NCBI GenBank assembly: GCA_015075425.1
Contig: JABTUL010000001.1
Location: 2,294,001 to 2,358,000, forward strand
Direction: 5' to 3'
Source of the DNA: Spirochaetales bacterium
GTDB taxonomy: Bacteria; Spirochaetota; Leptospiria; Leptospirales; Leptonemataceae
Length of the DNA: 64,000 bases
The position numbers were made by a program, and so were the translations under genes. A model generated the notes under the pieces. The model was not told where the DNA came from. It searched no databases and saw only the letters and a list, made by a program, of their open reading frames with translations. Within the stretch, counting starts at the first letter, position 1, and the number at the start of each line of letters is the position of its first letter. Below are positions 9,836 to 18,983 of the stretch, piece by piece.

Positions 9836-12592
9836 CTACCCGGCCATGGCCGGTCTTTCCTCTTTCATCCGCACAGACACCAGCTTGCTCACTCCGGCCT
9901 CTTCCTGAGTCACTCCGTAAATGCAGTCGGCATGACTCATGGTCAATTTGTTATGGGTTATCACCATAAACTGCGAGCGATCCAGAAAACCCTGCAGCAT
10001 CCGTAAAAAGCGGACCACATTTTGATCGTCCAGTGGAGCGTCGATTTCATCCAGAAAACAAAAAGGCGAGGGGCGCACCAGGTAAATGGCAAACATGAGA
10101 GCAATGGCGGTCATGTTCTGCTCGCCACCGGAGAGTAAAGAAATAGATGCATTTTTCTTGCCCGGAGGCTGGGCCATGATTTCCACACCGCTACTTAAAA
10201 GATTCTCCGGCTCGGTGAGACTCAAGCTTGCTGTCCCGCCACCAAACAGGGTCTGGAATACAGAACTGAAATTCTCCTGGATCTGAGTGAAGGTGTCGGA
10301 AAAAATGCGCGCGGATTTGACATCAATGTCTCGCAAAAGCTGCAAAATATTCTCGCGCGCTTCCTCGACATCGCTTTTTTGTTTTTCGATTTCCGCCATC
10401 AGCTCCCTTGCCCGGGAAAGCTCTTCAATGGCCAGCGGATTGAAGGCACCCAGGTAACGAATTTCTTCTTTGATCCTCTTATACTGGTTCTCCACCTGCA
10501 GCGGGTCGAGCTTCTGATCGCGACACAACTCTACCAGTTCAGAAACAGTGGACTGAAAATCGTTGTACAGATCTTCCTCAAGGGCACCCAGCCCCATGCG
10601 AATCTGTTCAAACCGGCGCTCCTGCTCAGATATCGAGGGCAGAAGTTCCTCCATACTGGATCGTTTGCTTCTGACCGTCTCTTTAAGGGAAAGGATTCCC
10701 GTGCGTATTTCTTCGATGGTCTGGCGCATTTGCTCCAGTGTGGTATGCTGCTCTTCAGTGCGCGCCTGGGCGCTGCTCAAGCTGCTGAAGAGCAACTCCT
10801 CTTCACTGGCCAGACGGTCTTTATCGCCCAGGCAGCGACGAATCTCTTCACTGAAATAGCTCAGCGCCTCCTCTACTTCGCGCACATGCCTTTCCACATC
10901 GGCTTTGAGTTCTGCGGAAGATTGCAGGCGGGTTTTGAAATCCTGGAGCTGTAACTCCATCTCTACGGATCTCTTGCGATCGCGTTCCAGAAGCAGACGG
11001 TCCTGGCGCCGGCTCTCTTCAATGTGCAACAGTTCACGCCCCAGTGCCGTGCGTCGATTGCCTATGGCTTCCATCCGTTCATCCAGATGCGCTTTGCGTT
11101 TCAGCCAGCCGCGTTCCTCAAAAAAAAGCGAGCGGAAGCGAAGGTCCAGCTCTTCGATCGCCAGGAAATGGTTGCGGATGGTGCCGACCGCGGGCTGGCG
11201 GAGCTTTTCAGCGCATCTATCCCATTCTTCGCTTTTTAGATCGGCAAGGGCCCGGGAAAGCAGTTCATCAAAATCGGCGAGGCCCTGCAAAATCATCTCG
11301 CGATGACCCAGGCGCTCCGCTTCATTTTGCTCCAGGTCTGAGCGTTTTTCCTGCAGATCTTTCAGGAATTGCTCCGTAACCGAACGTAACTCAAAGACCA
11401 GTTCTTCCTGTTCTGTTTCCAGTTTTTGCTGCTCCTGGCGCAGCTTCCTTTCCTGCTCCTCTCCGGCAGCAATGCGCCCGGCAAGACCATCCATGGCCTG
11501 CTGCAAATGGGCCAGACTTTCTGTGGCCAGGCGGATTTCCTCAGACAGGTTGAGTTCCAGTTGCAGACTCGACGAATGTCTTTTGCGCGCAGCATCCAGC
11601 CGACGTTCTTCATCGGTCTTTTTTTGACTCAGAGCATTCAGACGTTCGAGCTGGCTTTCCCGATCCGATCGGGCCCGCTCAATATTTTGTTCCAGCGAAT
11701 TGATCTGAGAAACATCACGATGGTATTCACGGTCCCGCTCCTGAAATTCTTCCAGGCTGCGTTCCAGGAGCGCCTCCCGCCCGGCCTGATCTTTTTCGAG
11801 CTGCTCGAGCTCCTGCTGCAATTCTTCGCGCCGGCCCAGTAACTTCTGTAGCCTGGCTTCTACCTTTAGCCGGCGCTCTTCCAGATCCAGGTATTTGATA
11901 TAGCGCAGCTCCCGATCGGCCTGATCGAGTTCTCCCTTGAGAGATAGATATTTACGCGTGCGCTCCGCCTGAGTTTCCAGATGAGCAATTTCCTGCTGAC
12001 GGGTCTTGATGATATCGGAAAGGCGTTCCAGATTCCGATTGGTATCCTCAAGACGCTGCGTGGTTTCCGCTTTCTCCGCTTTGAAACGGGCTATGCCTGC
12101 CGCTTCATCAAAGAGCAGGCGGCGGTCTTCGGGAGACGCCTGCAGAATTTCAGCCATCCGACCCTGTTCCATGATAGAATAGGCCGCCTTCCCCACCCCT
12201 GTATCCATGAAAATGCGTTCGATCTCCCGGCGGGTGGTCTTCTTACCGTTGAGTAAATATTCACTCGCACTGCTCAGATAGATGCGGCGGCCCACAACGA
12301 TTTCTTCGAGATCAAGGCCCAGGAGTCGCGATGAATTATCAAAGAACAGTTCAACTTCCGCCATGCCCGCCGGTTTGCGCAATGCCGATCCTTGAAAGAT
12401 CACATCGTCCATGCTTTTGCCACGGAGGTTACGGGCGGACTTCTCCCCGAGGACCCAGCGCACCGCATCCAGAATATTGGTCTTACCGCAGCCATTGGGC
12501 CCTACAATGGCAGTGAAACCGGCATTCAAATCCACCTGCGTTTCCGCAACAAAGGACTTAAAACCGGCCAGGCGAATCTTCTTTAATCTCAT
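9836..12592 (-). CDS. smc: Chromosome segregation ATPase SMC (short, no visible hinge)
   Basis: A 918-residue SMC protein, which organises and segregates the chromosome as a ring with ScpA/ScpB. The N-terminal ATPase half shows FKSFVAETQVDLNAGFTAIVGPNGCGKTNILDAVRWVLGE with Walker A GPNGCGKTN at residues 29-37. The C-terminal half shows the ABC signature LLSGGEQNMTAIAL and Walker B FCFLDEIDAPLDD. Long heptad coiled coils lie between. Bacterial SMC is usually about 1,180 residues with a globular hinge in the middle; here the middle is almost entirely charged coil and no hinge block can be recognised. The gene heads a leftward run with the MBL/cNMP gene, msrB and the PEGA gene, and is divergent from the DUF115 gene. 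Confidence 0.93.
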   Translation of the reverse strand: MRLKKIRLAGFKSFVAETQVDLNAGFTAIVGPNGCGKTNILDAVRWVLGEKSARNLRGKSMDDVIFQGSALRKPAGMAEVELFFDNSSRLLGLDLEEIVVGRRIYLSSASEYLLNGKKTTRREIERIFMDTGVGKAAYSIMEQGRMAEILQASPEDRRLLFDEAAGIARFKAEKAETTQRLEDTNRNLERLSDIIKTRQQEIAHLETQAERTRKYLSLKGELDQADRELRYIKYLDLEERRLKVEARLQKLLGRREELQQELEQLEKDQAGREALLERSLEEFQERDREYHRDVSQINSLEQNIERARSDRESQLERLNALSQKKTDEERRLDAARKRHSSSLQLELNLSEEIRLATESLAHLQQAMDGLAGRIAAGEEQERKLRQEQQKLETEQEELVFELRSVTEQFLKDLQEKRSDLEQNEAERLGHREMILQGLADFDELLSRALADLKSEEWDRCAEKLRQPAVGTIRNHFLAIEELDLRFRSLFFEERGWLKRKAHLDERMEAIGNRRTALGRELLHIEESRRQDRLLLERDRKRSVEMELQLQDFKTRLQSSAELKADVERHVREVEEALSYFSEEIRRCLGDKDRLASEEELLFSSLSSAQARTEEQHTTLEQMRQTIEEIRTGILSLKETVRSKRSSMEELLPSISEQERRFEQIRMGLGALEEDLYNDFQSTVSELVELCRDQKLDPLQVENQYKRIKEEIRYLGAFNPLAIEELSRARELMAEIEKQKSDVEEARENILQLLRDIDVKSARIFSDTFTQIQENFSSVFQTLFGGGTASLSLTEPENLLSSGVEIMAQPPGKKNASISLLSGGEQNMTAIALMFAIYLVRPSPFCFLDEIDAPLDDQNVVRFLRMLQGFLDRSQFMVITHNKLTMSHADCIYGVTQEEAGVSKLVSVRMKEERPAMAG

Positions 12593-12648
12593 CTTGCGCG
12601 AAAGCTCCTTGAAAAAGTACGGCCCCGAATTATGTCGTATTCGAGACT

Positions 12649-14421
12649 ATGGAGCCACTCGATTCTGTAAATCGAATTTTGGCGCGAAAGCCCTATCTTT
12701 CCCTGCTCTTTCGCGGAAATACGGATCTCTCCCGCCAGTTTCGCTTTGAGCAGGCGAAGGATGGTCAGCTCATACCCTGTGAAATCCACGAAAATCGGAG
12801 CCGGGCGTTGTGCAGCCGCCACGAACCGCTGGAAGAAGCCCGGCGAAGCCTGGCCGGCCTTGGAAGTCTGGGCGGGCGCGAAATTCTCTGGCTGGAGGGC
12901 CTTGGCAATCCGTTCATCGCCACTTTAGCGGCAGACAGATTGCACAGCGGTCAGATTCTGATTCTCCTGGAAGCCGATCTGTCTCTCGCGCGCTTCCTCT
13001 GCCAGACAGAAGAAATGCTTTCTCTTCTTTTACGCCCTGGAGTGCATCTTTTTGCCGGGCCCACCATGGAAGAGGCCCTGTATGCCTACCTGGATGCCAT
13101 CCCCGGCGACGGACTCAAGGGTCTGCGACAGATCAAGCATTTGCCCTCGATCAAGCGCAATGAATCCTTCTATATGGAGCAGCGCAAACGACTGACCATG
13201 ATGCTCAAAGCCCGCATGTCCGACCTGCTCACCCGCTTTGAATTCGAAAAAATCTGGCTGGCGAATATTTTAATAAACACGCGCCATCTGCATCGCTCGA
13301 AGCCGGCCCGGACCATTGGCTTTTATGCGGGGATGCTGGAAGGACAGGCGGCCATTTTGGTTTCAGCCGGACCGTCTCTCAAAGAGAGCCTGGAGTGGAT
13401 CGCCAGGGCACGGCAGGGAGCCTTCCTTCTGGCCTGCGACACGGCTCTCAGAGTTCTCCTGGGTGCGAACATTTCCCCGGATGCTGTTGTCTGCCTCGAC
13501 GCGCAAAAACAATCACTCTGGCACTTCCTGGGCCAGGATCTGTCGGCAACCACGCTCATCTGTGATACCGTGGTACACCCGTCCATTCTGCGCGCCGTCC
13601 GACCGCGCAAAGTCGTCTTTTCCAGCACGGCGCGCTTTCTGTCGCGGGCTGACGGAACCATTTACCGGGAAACAACACCGGGCACCGAATTCCTGGAGGA
13701 TCTTGTCGGTCCGGTGGGCGACATCCAGTCCGGGGGTTCCGTGGCCACGACGGCCTTTGACATCCTGCGTTTTCTGGGTGCAGGCCATATCTATCTGGTA
13801 GGTCAGGACCTGGCCTACACGGGCCGGCAGATTCATGCCACGGGCACACACCATATCTACGGCTGGCTTACTCGCATCCATCGCCTTTCCACACTTGAGG
13901 GGATCAACCAGGCAGTGATAGAAAAACGCCATACGGGCCCGATCGCCGGGATTTGCGGAACTGCGGTGCCCGGAGACCATGTGCTCAATCTGTACCGCCA
14001 CTGGTTTGAGGACTCCATTCCACAAGCCGGCATTCCCGTAACCAACTGCACGCACAGTGGTGCCCTGATTGCAAATTGCGAACATGCCATCATCGACCCG
14101 GAGTCTCTACCACCCTTCCGGCAGGATCCGGAGTCTCCCTTTTACGCAAAAGAGGAACTTGCCGTCCATGTTCATGAAAACACCAGGCAGCTCTATCGCG
14201 ACCTGTGCCTTGCGCTGGATCGGGAAACATTTGATTCCTTCTTTGAAAGCTACCCCTTCCTTTTGCCCCTGCGCCGCAAAGCCGACGTCTATTTTAAACG
14301 CAATGCCAGTCGCTTGAACCCGGAAAGGACAGAGGCGCTGTTCCGCAAAAACGTAAGGGAAGCCCTGGAAAATCTGAAGCGACGCCTGATGATCTGTTAT
14401 CACGATGGAAAGCATGACTGA
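12649..14421 (+). CDS. DUF115 / Maf (motility-associated factor, MptE-like) family protein
   Basis: A 590-residue protein with the DUF115 core at about 215-480: AAILVSAGPSLKESLEWIARARQGAFLLACDTALRVLLGANISPDAVVCLDAQ, then DIQSGGSVATTAFDILRFLGAGHIYLVGQDLAYTGRQIHATGTHH. The family includes flagellin glycosyltransferases (Maf, pseudaminic or legionaminic acid transfer) and 6-hydroxymethylpterin pyrophosphokinase MptE. A role in glycosylating flagellar or surface protein is likely in a spirochaete but not shown here. It is cytoplasmic, without membrane segments. ATG 12649 lies 56 bases from the divergent smc start. The next gene overlaps its last 17 bases, pointing to coupling. Confidence 0.8.
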   Translation: MEPLDSVNRILARKPYLSLLFRGNTDLSRQFRFEQAKDGQLIPCEIHENRSRALCSRHEPLEEARRSLAGLGSLGGREILWLEGLGNPFIATLAADRLHSGQILILLEADLSLARFLCQTEEMLSLLLRPGVHLFAGPTMEEALYAYLDAIPGDGLKGLRQIKHLPSIKRNESFYMEQRKRLTMMLKARMSDLLTRFEFEKIWLANILINTRHLHRSKPARTIGFYAGMLEGQAAILVSAGPSLKESLEWIARARQGAFLLACDTALRVLLGANISPDAVVCLDAQKQSLWHFLGQDLSATTLICDTVVHPSILRAVRPRKVVFSSTARFLSRADGTIYRETTPGTEFLEDLVGPVGDIQSGGSVATTAFDILRFLGAGHIYLVGQDLAYTGRQIHATGTHHIYGWLTRIHRLSTLEGINQAVIEKRHTGPIAGICGTAVPGDHVLNLYRHWFEDSIPQAGIPVTNCTHSGALIANCEHAIIDPESLPPFRQDPESPFYAKEELAVHVHENTRQLYRDLCLALDRETFDSFFESYPFLLPLRRKADVYFKRNASRLNPERTEALFRKNVREALENLKRRLMICYHDGKHD

Positions 14422-15100
14422 GAAATTTGAGCATGGCTCGACGGAACACTGGGCTATTTTGTTTCTTACCATCAGTCTACCTGTTATTCTGATTCGCCTG
14501 TCCCGGAGCCCCGGGGCCAGCTACCGGATTCGGCTGTCTCTGGCCCTGATCCTTATTTCAAATTTTTTGGTTTATTTAATTTATCGCATAAAGGAAGGTT
14601 ACTGGGAGATGCGCTATGATCTGCCCATGGAATTCTGCAACTGGTCCACTGCTTTTACGATTCTGGCACTTTTTACCGGAAATCGCCGGGCTGCGGAACT
14701 GAGCTACTACTGGGTTAGCATTGGCTCCATCCACGGACTGCTCACTCCTGATTTACAGGTCACTTCCGGCCATATATACTATTTTGTTTTCTGGGTGGGG
14801 CATGCCGGGCTCGTTGTGGCTGCCGCTTTTGTCGTCTTCGGGCAAAAACTCTATCCTGCGCCAGGATCTGGCCTGCGCGCCATGCTTGTGGCGGAGATCT
14901 ATTTTGTCACGGCCCTCCTGACCAACTACCTGCTGGACGCCAACTACGGTTTTCTGAGCGCTCCCCCGGGCGGGGGTTCACTGATAGACCATCTGGGTCC
15001 CTGGCCCTACTACCTGATCTCAATGCAGGGCCTCATGGCTCTTGGCACTACCGTGGCATACCTGCCGTTTTACTTAATCAGTGGCTTTCAGGCGCGGTAA
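14405..15100 (+). CDS. TIGR02206-family (YwaF-like) integral membrane protein
   Basis: A 231-residue protein with six to seven membrane helices, of the YwaF/TIGR02206 type. The segment YDLPMEFCNWSTAFTILALFTGNRRAAELSYYWVSIGSIHGLLTPDL and the later ANYGFLSAPPGGGSLIDHLGPWPYYL are hallmark positions of that family. No activity is established. The ATG at 14405 lies inside the end of the DUF115 gene (17-base overlap); ATG 14414 is an alternative. It converges with a small leftward gene, the two overlapping by 13 bases. Confidence 0.75.
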   Translation: MESMTEKFEHGSTEHWAILFLTISLPVILIRLSRSPGASYRIRLSLALILISNFLVYLIYRIKEGYWEMRYDLPMEFCNWSTAFTILALFTGNRRAAELSYYWVSIGSIHGLLTPDLQVTSGHIYYFVFWVGHAGLVVAAAFVVFGQKLYPAPGSGLRAMLVAEIYFVTALLTNYLLDANYGFLSAPPGGGSLIDHLGPWPYYLISMQGLMALGTTVAYLPFYLISGFQAR

Positions 15101-15294
15101 TCGACAAAGTTATCGAGAATGGGCCGGGCCGTGGGTGCGCCGGTGGTGCGCAAATCCGTATCCGGCTGGCGCACCTCGTCCAGGCCGCTGAGCAGAAATT
15201 CACGCGGCGGCATTTTACGCAGGGTCAACTGACTTTGACTCACGCTATGGCTGGCTGTATTGTTTTCCCGGGCAGCATTGATTTCTCTGAGCAT
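15088..15294 (-). CDS. Small hypothetical protein (68 aa)
   Basis: An unrecognised 68-residue protein, MLREINAARENNTASHSVSQ...PTARPILDNFVDYRA, polar and without membrane segments. The longer open frame to 15597 overlaps cysQ and is rejected. ATG 15294 has AGAGG six bases upstream, and the reading frame composition is protein-like (few Cys/Trp, balanced charges), unlike the antisense part. It lies 31 bases after cysQ on the same strand and probably shares its transcript. Confidence 0.55.
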   Translation of the reverse strand: MLREINAARENNTASHSVSQSQLTLRKMPPREFLLSGLDEVRQPDTDLRTTGAPTARPILDNFVDYRA

Positions 15295-15325
15295 AATGGG
15301 CCTCTGGTAGGAAGAGAGGCGCTCT

Positions 15326-16312
15326 CTATTCTTGCGGCAAGTCTTTTTTAGACTTTTCATCGCCGGCCGGCAGATGGTAAAGGGTCCCACCAGCAGAGCG
15401 GAACAGTGCATAGAGCTCTTCCACCAGGTTTGCCGGCCCGGCCAGGAGCCCGTAAGACCTGGTATTTGCCTTATTGAAGATAAAATCTTCACCGCGGTTG
15501 AGATCCATAGCATGGTAGGCCGGTAATCCAGAAAGCAGAGCGACACCACCGCAAATGTCCCATTCATTTTTGGGATACAGACTCCACTGCAGATCATACT
15601 GACCGGCAGCCAGAAGACCCAGCTTTCGGGCCACAGAACCGGAAGGCTGCAGTTTCAGATCGGTAAAAAGATCGAATCGGCCTTTACGGAATTCCGATCG
15701 GGAAACAGCAATGGAAGCGTCAGCCAGGGAATCGGGGAGTTTGCGGCGGGGAGAGCGACGCAGATCCACCGCCTCACTGAAGGTAGCCGGATGCTCATGA
15801 TCGAGGAGCGCTTGGAGTCTCTGGGGCTGGTGAGCTACCGTCTCCCGTAAATGAGTATGCTTCTGCAAAAAAGCGGAAGCGGCAGGAAGGGCGGCCGTGT
15901 AAACACCTGTGGCTGCACCGCCACAGACGACCAGATCCTCTTCGGGAATGGCAATGGCGCCAAGGATTGCCTGGCCGCGGTGGGCAAGACCAATGGACAC
16001 AGAGTATTCGGGAACTCGCTCGGTGAACTCTCTTGTGCCATCGAGAGGATCCACAATGAAGACCCATTCGCGATGCAAACGATCGCTGCTGTCCCGGCGC
16101 TCCTCAGAAAGGAAACCAGCCTCCGGCAGGAGAGCCGATAGTTCGTGTTCCAGAATGTAATTGGAAAGAATGTCAGCTGTAGTTACCGGACCCTCTTTGC
16201 CCTTGCTGGCCTGCCCGTAATTGAGTTCATGAAAGACAGTGCGCAGGAGGGCACCGGCTTCTGCAGCAATGGCCGCCAGCCGCCGCAGAAAGACAAGGCT
16301 GGCCGGGTCGAT
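15326..16312 (-). CDS. cysQ: 3'(2'),5'-bisphosphate nucleotidase / inositol monophosphatase family (CysQ-like)
   Basis: A member of the Mg-dependent, lithium-sensitive phosphatase family. The motifs are FLSEERRDSSDR, EWVFIVDPLDGTREF and EWDICGG, corresponding to the metal-binding Glu, the DPLDGT block and the WDIAAG block. Such enzymes recycle 3'-phosphoadenosine 5'-phosphate from sulfate assimilation, or inositol phosphates. The FLSEE segment lies upstream of the first in-frame TTG (16078), so the true protein must begin near 16312. No ATG, GTG or TTG is in frame between there and the stop at 16349, so a rare start (ATC, ATT or CTG) or a sequence error is implied. The given 5' end is therefore approximate. 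It directly follows a small exported-protein gene. Confidence 0.85.
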   Translation of the reverse strand: MDPASLVFLRRLAAIAAEAGALLRTVFHELNYGQASKGKEGPVTTADILSNYILEHELSALLPEAGFLSEERRDSSDRLHREWVFIVDPLDGTREFTERVPEYSVSIGLAHRGQAILGAIAIPEEDLVVCGGAATGVYTAALPAASAFLQKHTHLRETVAHQPQRLQALLDHEHPATFSEAVDLRRSPRRKLPDSLADASIAVSRSEFRKGRFDLFTDLKLQPSGSVARKLGLLAAGQYDLQWSLYPKNEWDICGGVALLSGLPAYHAMDLNRGEDFIFNKANTRSYGLLAGPANLVEELYALFRSAGGTLYHLPAGDEKSKKDLPQE

Positions 16313-16313
16313 C

Positions 16314-16712
16314 TTAGTTGTCCGGGTGGACAGACGGATCGTCTTTGATCAGGAATTTTTCATACACCGGGGCCTGGATAAGCAGTTCCGGGTTACGAGC
16401 AAAGTCAAACCGGGCAATAAAATCTTTGAAGCGCACGTAATAGGTGACGTGATCGGAATTTTCGTAGCTGATGCTTTCCGGGGTAAGGTCCGCCAGGTAC
16501 TGCTGCCGTTCCCAGTAGAAACGCCGTTCAATCGCCAGCTTCATGGCTCGCACCAGATTGGCTTCCAGGGTTTTTTTGCGCACTTCCGGGCTGATCTCTT
16601 TGTTTTTGAGATCTTCTTCCACCTTGCGGAATTCAGCCATCACGCCTTCTTCCTTGCCTGCCAGGATCACGGCGGGAAAAAGCAAAATTGCGACTACAAC
16701 CAATCGTACCAT
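16314..16712 (-). CDS. Small exported protein, unknown function
   Basis: A 132-residue protein beginning MVRLVVVAILLFPAVILAGKEEG, a clear signal peptide with probable cleavage after ILAG or nearby. The mature part is charged and helical (EFRKVEEDLKNKEISPEVRKKTLEANLVRAMKLAIERRFYWERQQYL) and has no known domain. The frame is open to 16808, but ATG 16712 has GTGAGGAC just upstream and gives a sensible signal sequence. It lies between pcrA and cysQ in the same direction. It is likely periplasmic. Confidence 0.65.
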   Translation of the reverse strand: MVRLVVVAILLFPAVILAGKEEGVMAEFRKVEEDLKNKEISPEVRKKTLEANLVRAMKLAIERRFYWERQQYLADLTPESISYENSDHVTYYVRFKDFIARFDFARNPELLIQAPVYEKFLIKDDPSVHPDN

Positions 16713-16808
16713 ACTGTCCTCACAAGGGCCGGGCCCTGAGTCATCTTCGGATTTTCTTTCCTTGAAATAAAGGGCGGGATCACCATTGTCCAGCTCTTTT
16801 CCCTGCAT

Positions 16809-18965
16809 TCAAGAGGAGATGCGCTCGAGGGGGGTGTAGGCAGCGAGGAAAAAACGGTCCTCTGCCTCCCCGTCAAAACGAAGTCCGATCTTCTGCCCGG
16901 CAACGGTCTTTTCTATAGAAGAAATTAGGCCGGTACCATAACGCTTGTGCCGCACTCTCTCCCCCAGGGCGTAATGCTCGGCACGACCGGGCTGTTTTTG
17001 TGCCACCGGCCGGGCTGCTTTCTCCCCCGCTTCCTGCAATTCACGGAGAAAGCGAGACGGCAGCCGGGCCTCCATCTGCCCAAAAACCCGACGCATGCGG
17101 CAGCCGCTCAAATAAAGTCTCTCACGGGCGCGGGTGATCCCGACATACATCAAACGACGCTCCTCTTCCTCGCCTCCCTCGCTTAAGGCCAGACTGTGAG
17201 GAAAGGTTCCTTCTTCGAGGCCGGTAATGAAAACAACCTTGAATTCGAGGCCCTTAGAATTGTGCAAGGTCATGAGGGTGAGGGCCTGATCTCTGGCCCG
17301 ATCCGGATTCTCTTCTGAGGTGACCAGAGAAACGCTCTGCAAAAACTCGGCGAGGTCGGGATTCTCCTGGCGTTCTTCAAAATTCTGCAGTGCGCCGATG
17401 AATTCATAAAGGTTCTCCAGACGCGACTGGTCTTCAAGAAGTCCCGAATCTTTGAGCACCTTACTGTAGCCCGTGGTCTTCAGCACATCCTCAGCAATCC
17501 GGGAGGGACTCTGTCTTTCTGCAAGCATACTCTGCCAGCGCAGGAAGTGACCGTGCAGCTCGCGAGTTCTCCCGGCAGCCCTGATGCTCCCGGGATTCTC
17601 AAGAACAGAGAGAAGCGACTTTCCTTCGCGTACGGCTGCAGCCTGCAACTGCTCAACACTGCCCTGCCCGATTCCCCGAAGTGGCACATTGATGATGCGC
17701 GCAAGGCTAACATCGTCTGCGGGGTTGCAAATGACGGCAAGATATGCCATCAGGTCCTTGATTTCGCGCCGGTCATAGAATCGAAACCCGCCATAAATCC
17801 GGTAGGGAATATTTTCCTGACCCAGAATGGTTTCAAGGCTACGCGATTGCGCATTGGTGCGATAAAAAATAGCGATATCGGAAAGAGCGTACCCTTCGCG
17901 AAGCAGCTGGCGGATGCGCGCCAGAACTCCCTGCGCTTCGCCCATTTCTCCGTTGTAAGAATAGTCCTCTGAGGCATAGAGAGCCACTTCCAGCGCCGGG
18001 CCCTGCGGGTTTTCTGTAAAAAGAACCTTCTCGCGGCGACTGCGATTGTTCTGGATGACCAGCTGGGCTGCGCGGAGAATCTGCGGGGTACTGCGATAGT
18101 TCTGGGTGAGCTTGATGACCCGCGCTCCGGGATAGTCCTTTTCAAATGCTAAAATATTACGAATATCGGCACCGCGCCAGGAATAGATGGATTGATCTTC
18201 GTCGCCAACAACAAGCAGATTGTTGCCCGTATCGCCAGCAATCAGCCGACATAGCATGTACTGGGCATGGTTTGTGTCCTGGTATTCATCGACCAGCAGG
18301 TGGGTAAAGCGCTGCCGGTATTTCTCAAGAATTTCCCCTTCCTTCTGGAAAAGCTGCACGGTCAGATAGATGAGGTCACCAAAGTCCAGGGCCCCGGCCC
18401 GGCGCATCTGCTTCACGTAGTCAGCATAAATTTCCGGTAGCTCCTGAACCAGCAGATTCTGATCTCCGCTCTTTTCTGGACTTCTTAGCTCGTCGCGGGC
18501 GCGATTGATCCAGGCAGCTGCCGCCTTTGGCGATAGCAAAGCAGGATCAACTTTATACTCTTTTAGTATTTTCTTTAGTAAGCTTTCCTGAGTGTCGGCG
18601 TCATAAACGGTGAAATTGGAAGCAAGACCCAGGAGAGAGGCCTCCCGCCTTAGAATGTAAAGACCCAGTCCGTGAAACGTTTTCACTGTCACATCATGGG
18701 ACATGGGACCAATTAGCCCCTGCAAGCGCTCCTGCATTTCCCGGGCAGCTTTATTGGTGAAAGTCACCGCAGCCAGACGGTACGCCGGAACACCTTTCAA
18801 GCGACACAGCGAGGCCATGCGATGGGTAATGACCCGGGTTTTTCCGGATCCGGCGCCGGCCACAATCAGGAGCGGACCGCCCTCATGCAGAACCGCTTCG
18901 CGCTGCACATCACTCAGGGGCTTAAGAATTTCCCTTTCCAGCTGTTCCTTGAAAGAGGACATCAT
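16809..18965 (-). CDS. pcrA: UvrD/PcrA-type superfamily 1 DNA helicase
   Basis: A 718-residue 3'-5' DNA helicase used in nucleotide excision repair, replication-fork maintenance and clearing RecA or transcription complexes. Motifs in order are Q-motif LSDVQREAVLHEGGPLLIVAGAGSGKTR (Walker A), DEYQDTNHAQY (motif II), VGDEDQSIYSWRGAD (motif III), QNYRST (motif IV), LMTLHNSKGLEFKVVFI (motif V) and VGITRARERLYLS (motif VI). The C-terminal 60 residues (GERVRHKRYGTGLISSIEK...KIGLRFDG) form the Tudor-like domain that in PcrA binds RNA polymerase. Length and layout are normal. Confidence 0.95.
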   Translation of the reverse strand: MMSSFKEQLEREILKPLSDVQREAVLHEGGPLLIVAGAGSGKTRVITHRMASLCRLKGVPAYRLAAVTFTNKAAREMQERLQGLIGPMSHDVTVKTFHGLGLYILRREASLLGLASNFTVYDADTQESLLKKILKEYKVDPALLSPKAAAAWINRARDELRSPEKSGDQNLLVQELPEIYADYVKQMRRAGALDFGDLIYLTVQLFQKEGEILEKYRQRFTHLLVDEYQDTNHAQYMLCRLIAGDTGNNLLVVGDEDQSIYSWRGADIRNILAFEKDYPGARVIKLTQNYRSTPQILRAAQLVIQNNRSRREKVLFTENPQGPALEVALYASEDYSYNGEMGEAQGVLARIRQLLREGYALSDIAIFYRTNAQSRSLETILGQENIPYRIYGGFRFYDRREIKDLMAYLAVICNPADDVSLARIINVPLRGIGQGSVEQLQAAAVREGKSLLSVLENPGSIRAAGRTRELHGHFLRWQSMLAERQSPSRIAEDVLKTTGYSKVLKDSGLLEDQSRLENLYEFIGALQNFEERQENPDLAEFLQSVSLVTSEENPDRARDQALTLMTLHNSKGLEFKVVFITGLEEGTFPHSLALSEGGEEEERRLMYVGITRARERLYLSGCRMRRVFGQMEARLPSRFLRELQEAGEKAARPVAQKQPGRAEHYALGERVRHKRYGTGLISSIEKTVAGQKIGLRFDGEAEDRFFLAAYTPLERISS

Positions 18966-18983
18966 TTTCAGATTCTGCCGGGC

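Noticed and set aside
15295-15597. Upstream extension of the 68-residue gene to a 169-residue ORF
   Set aside because: The extension is antisense-frame sequence inside cysQ; the internal ATG 15294 has a good ribosome site.
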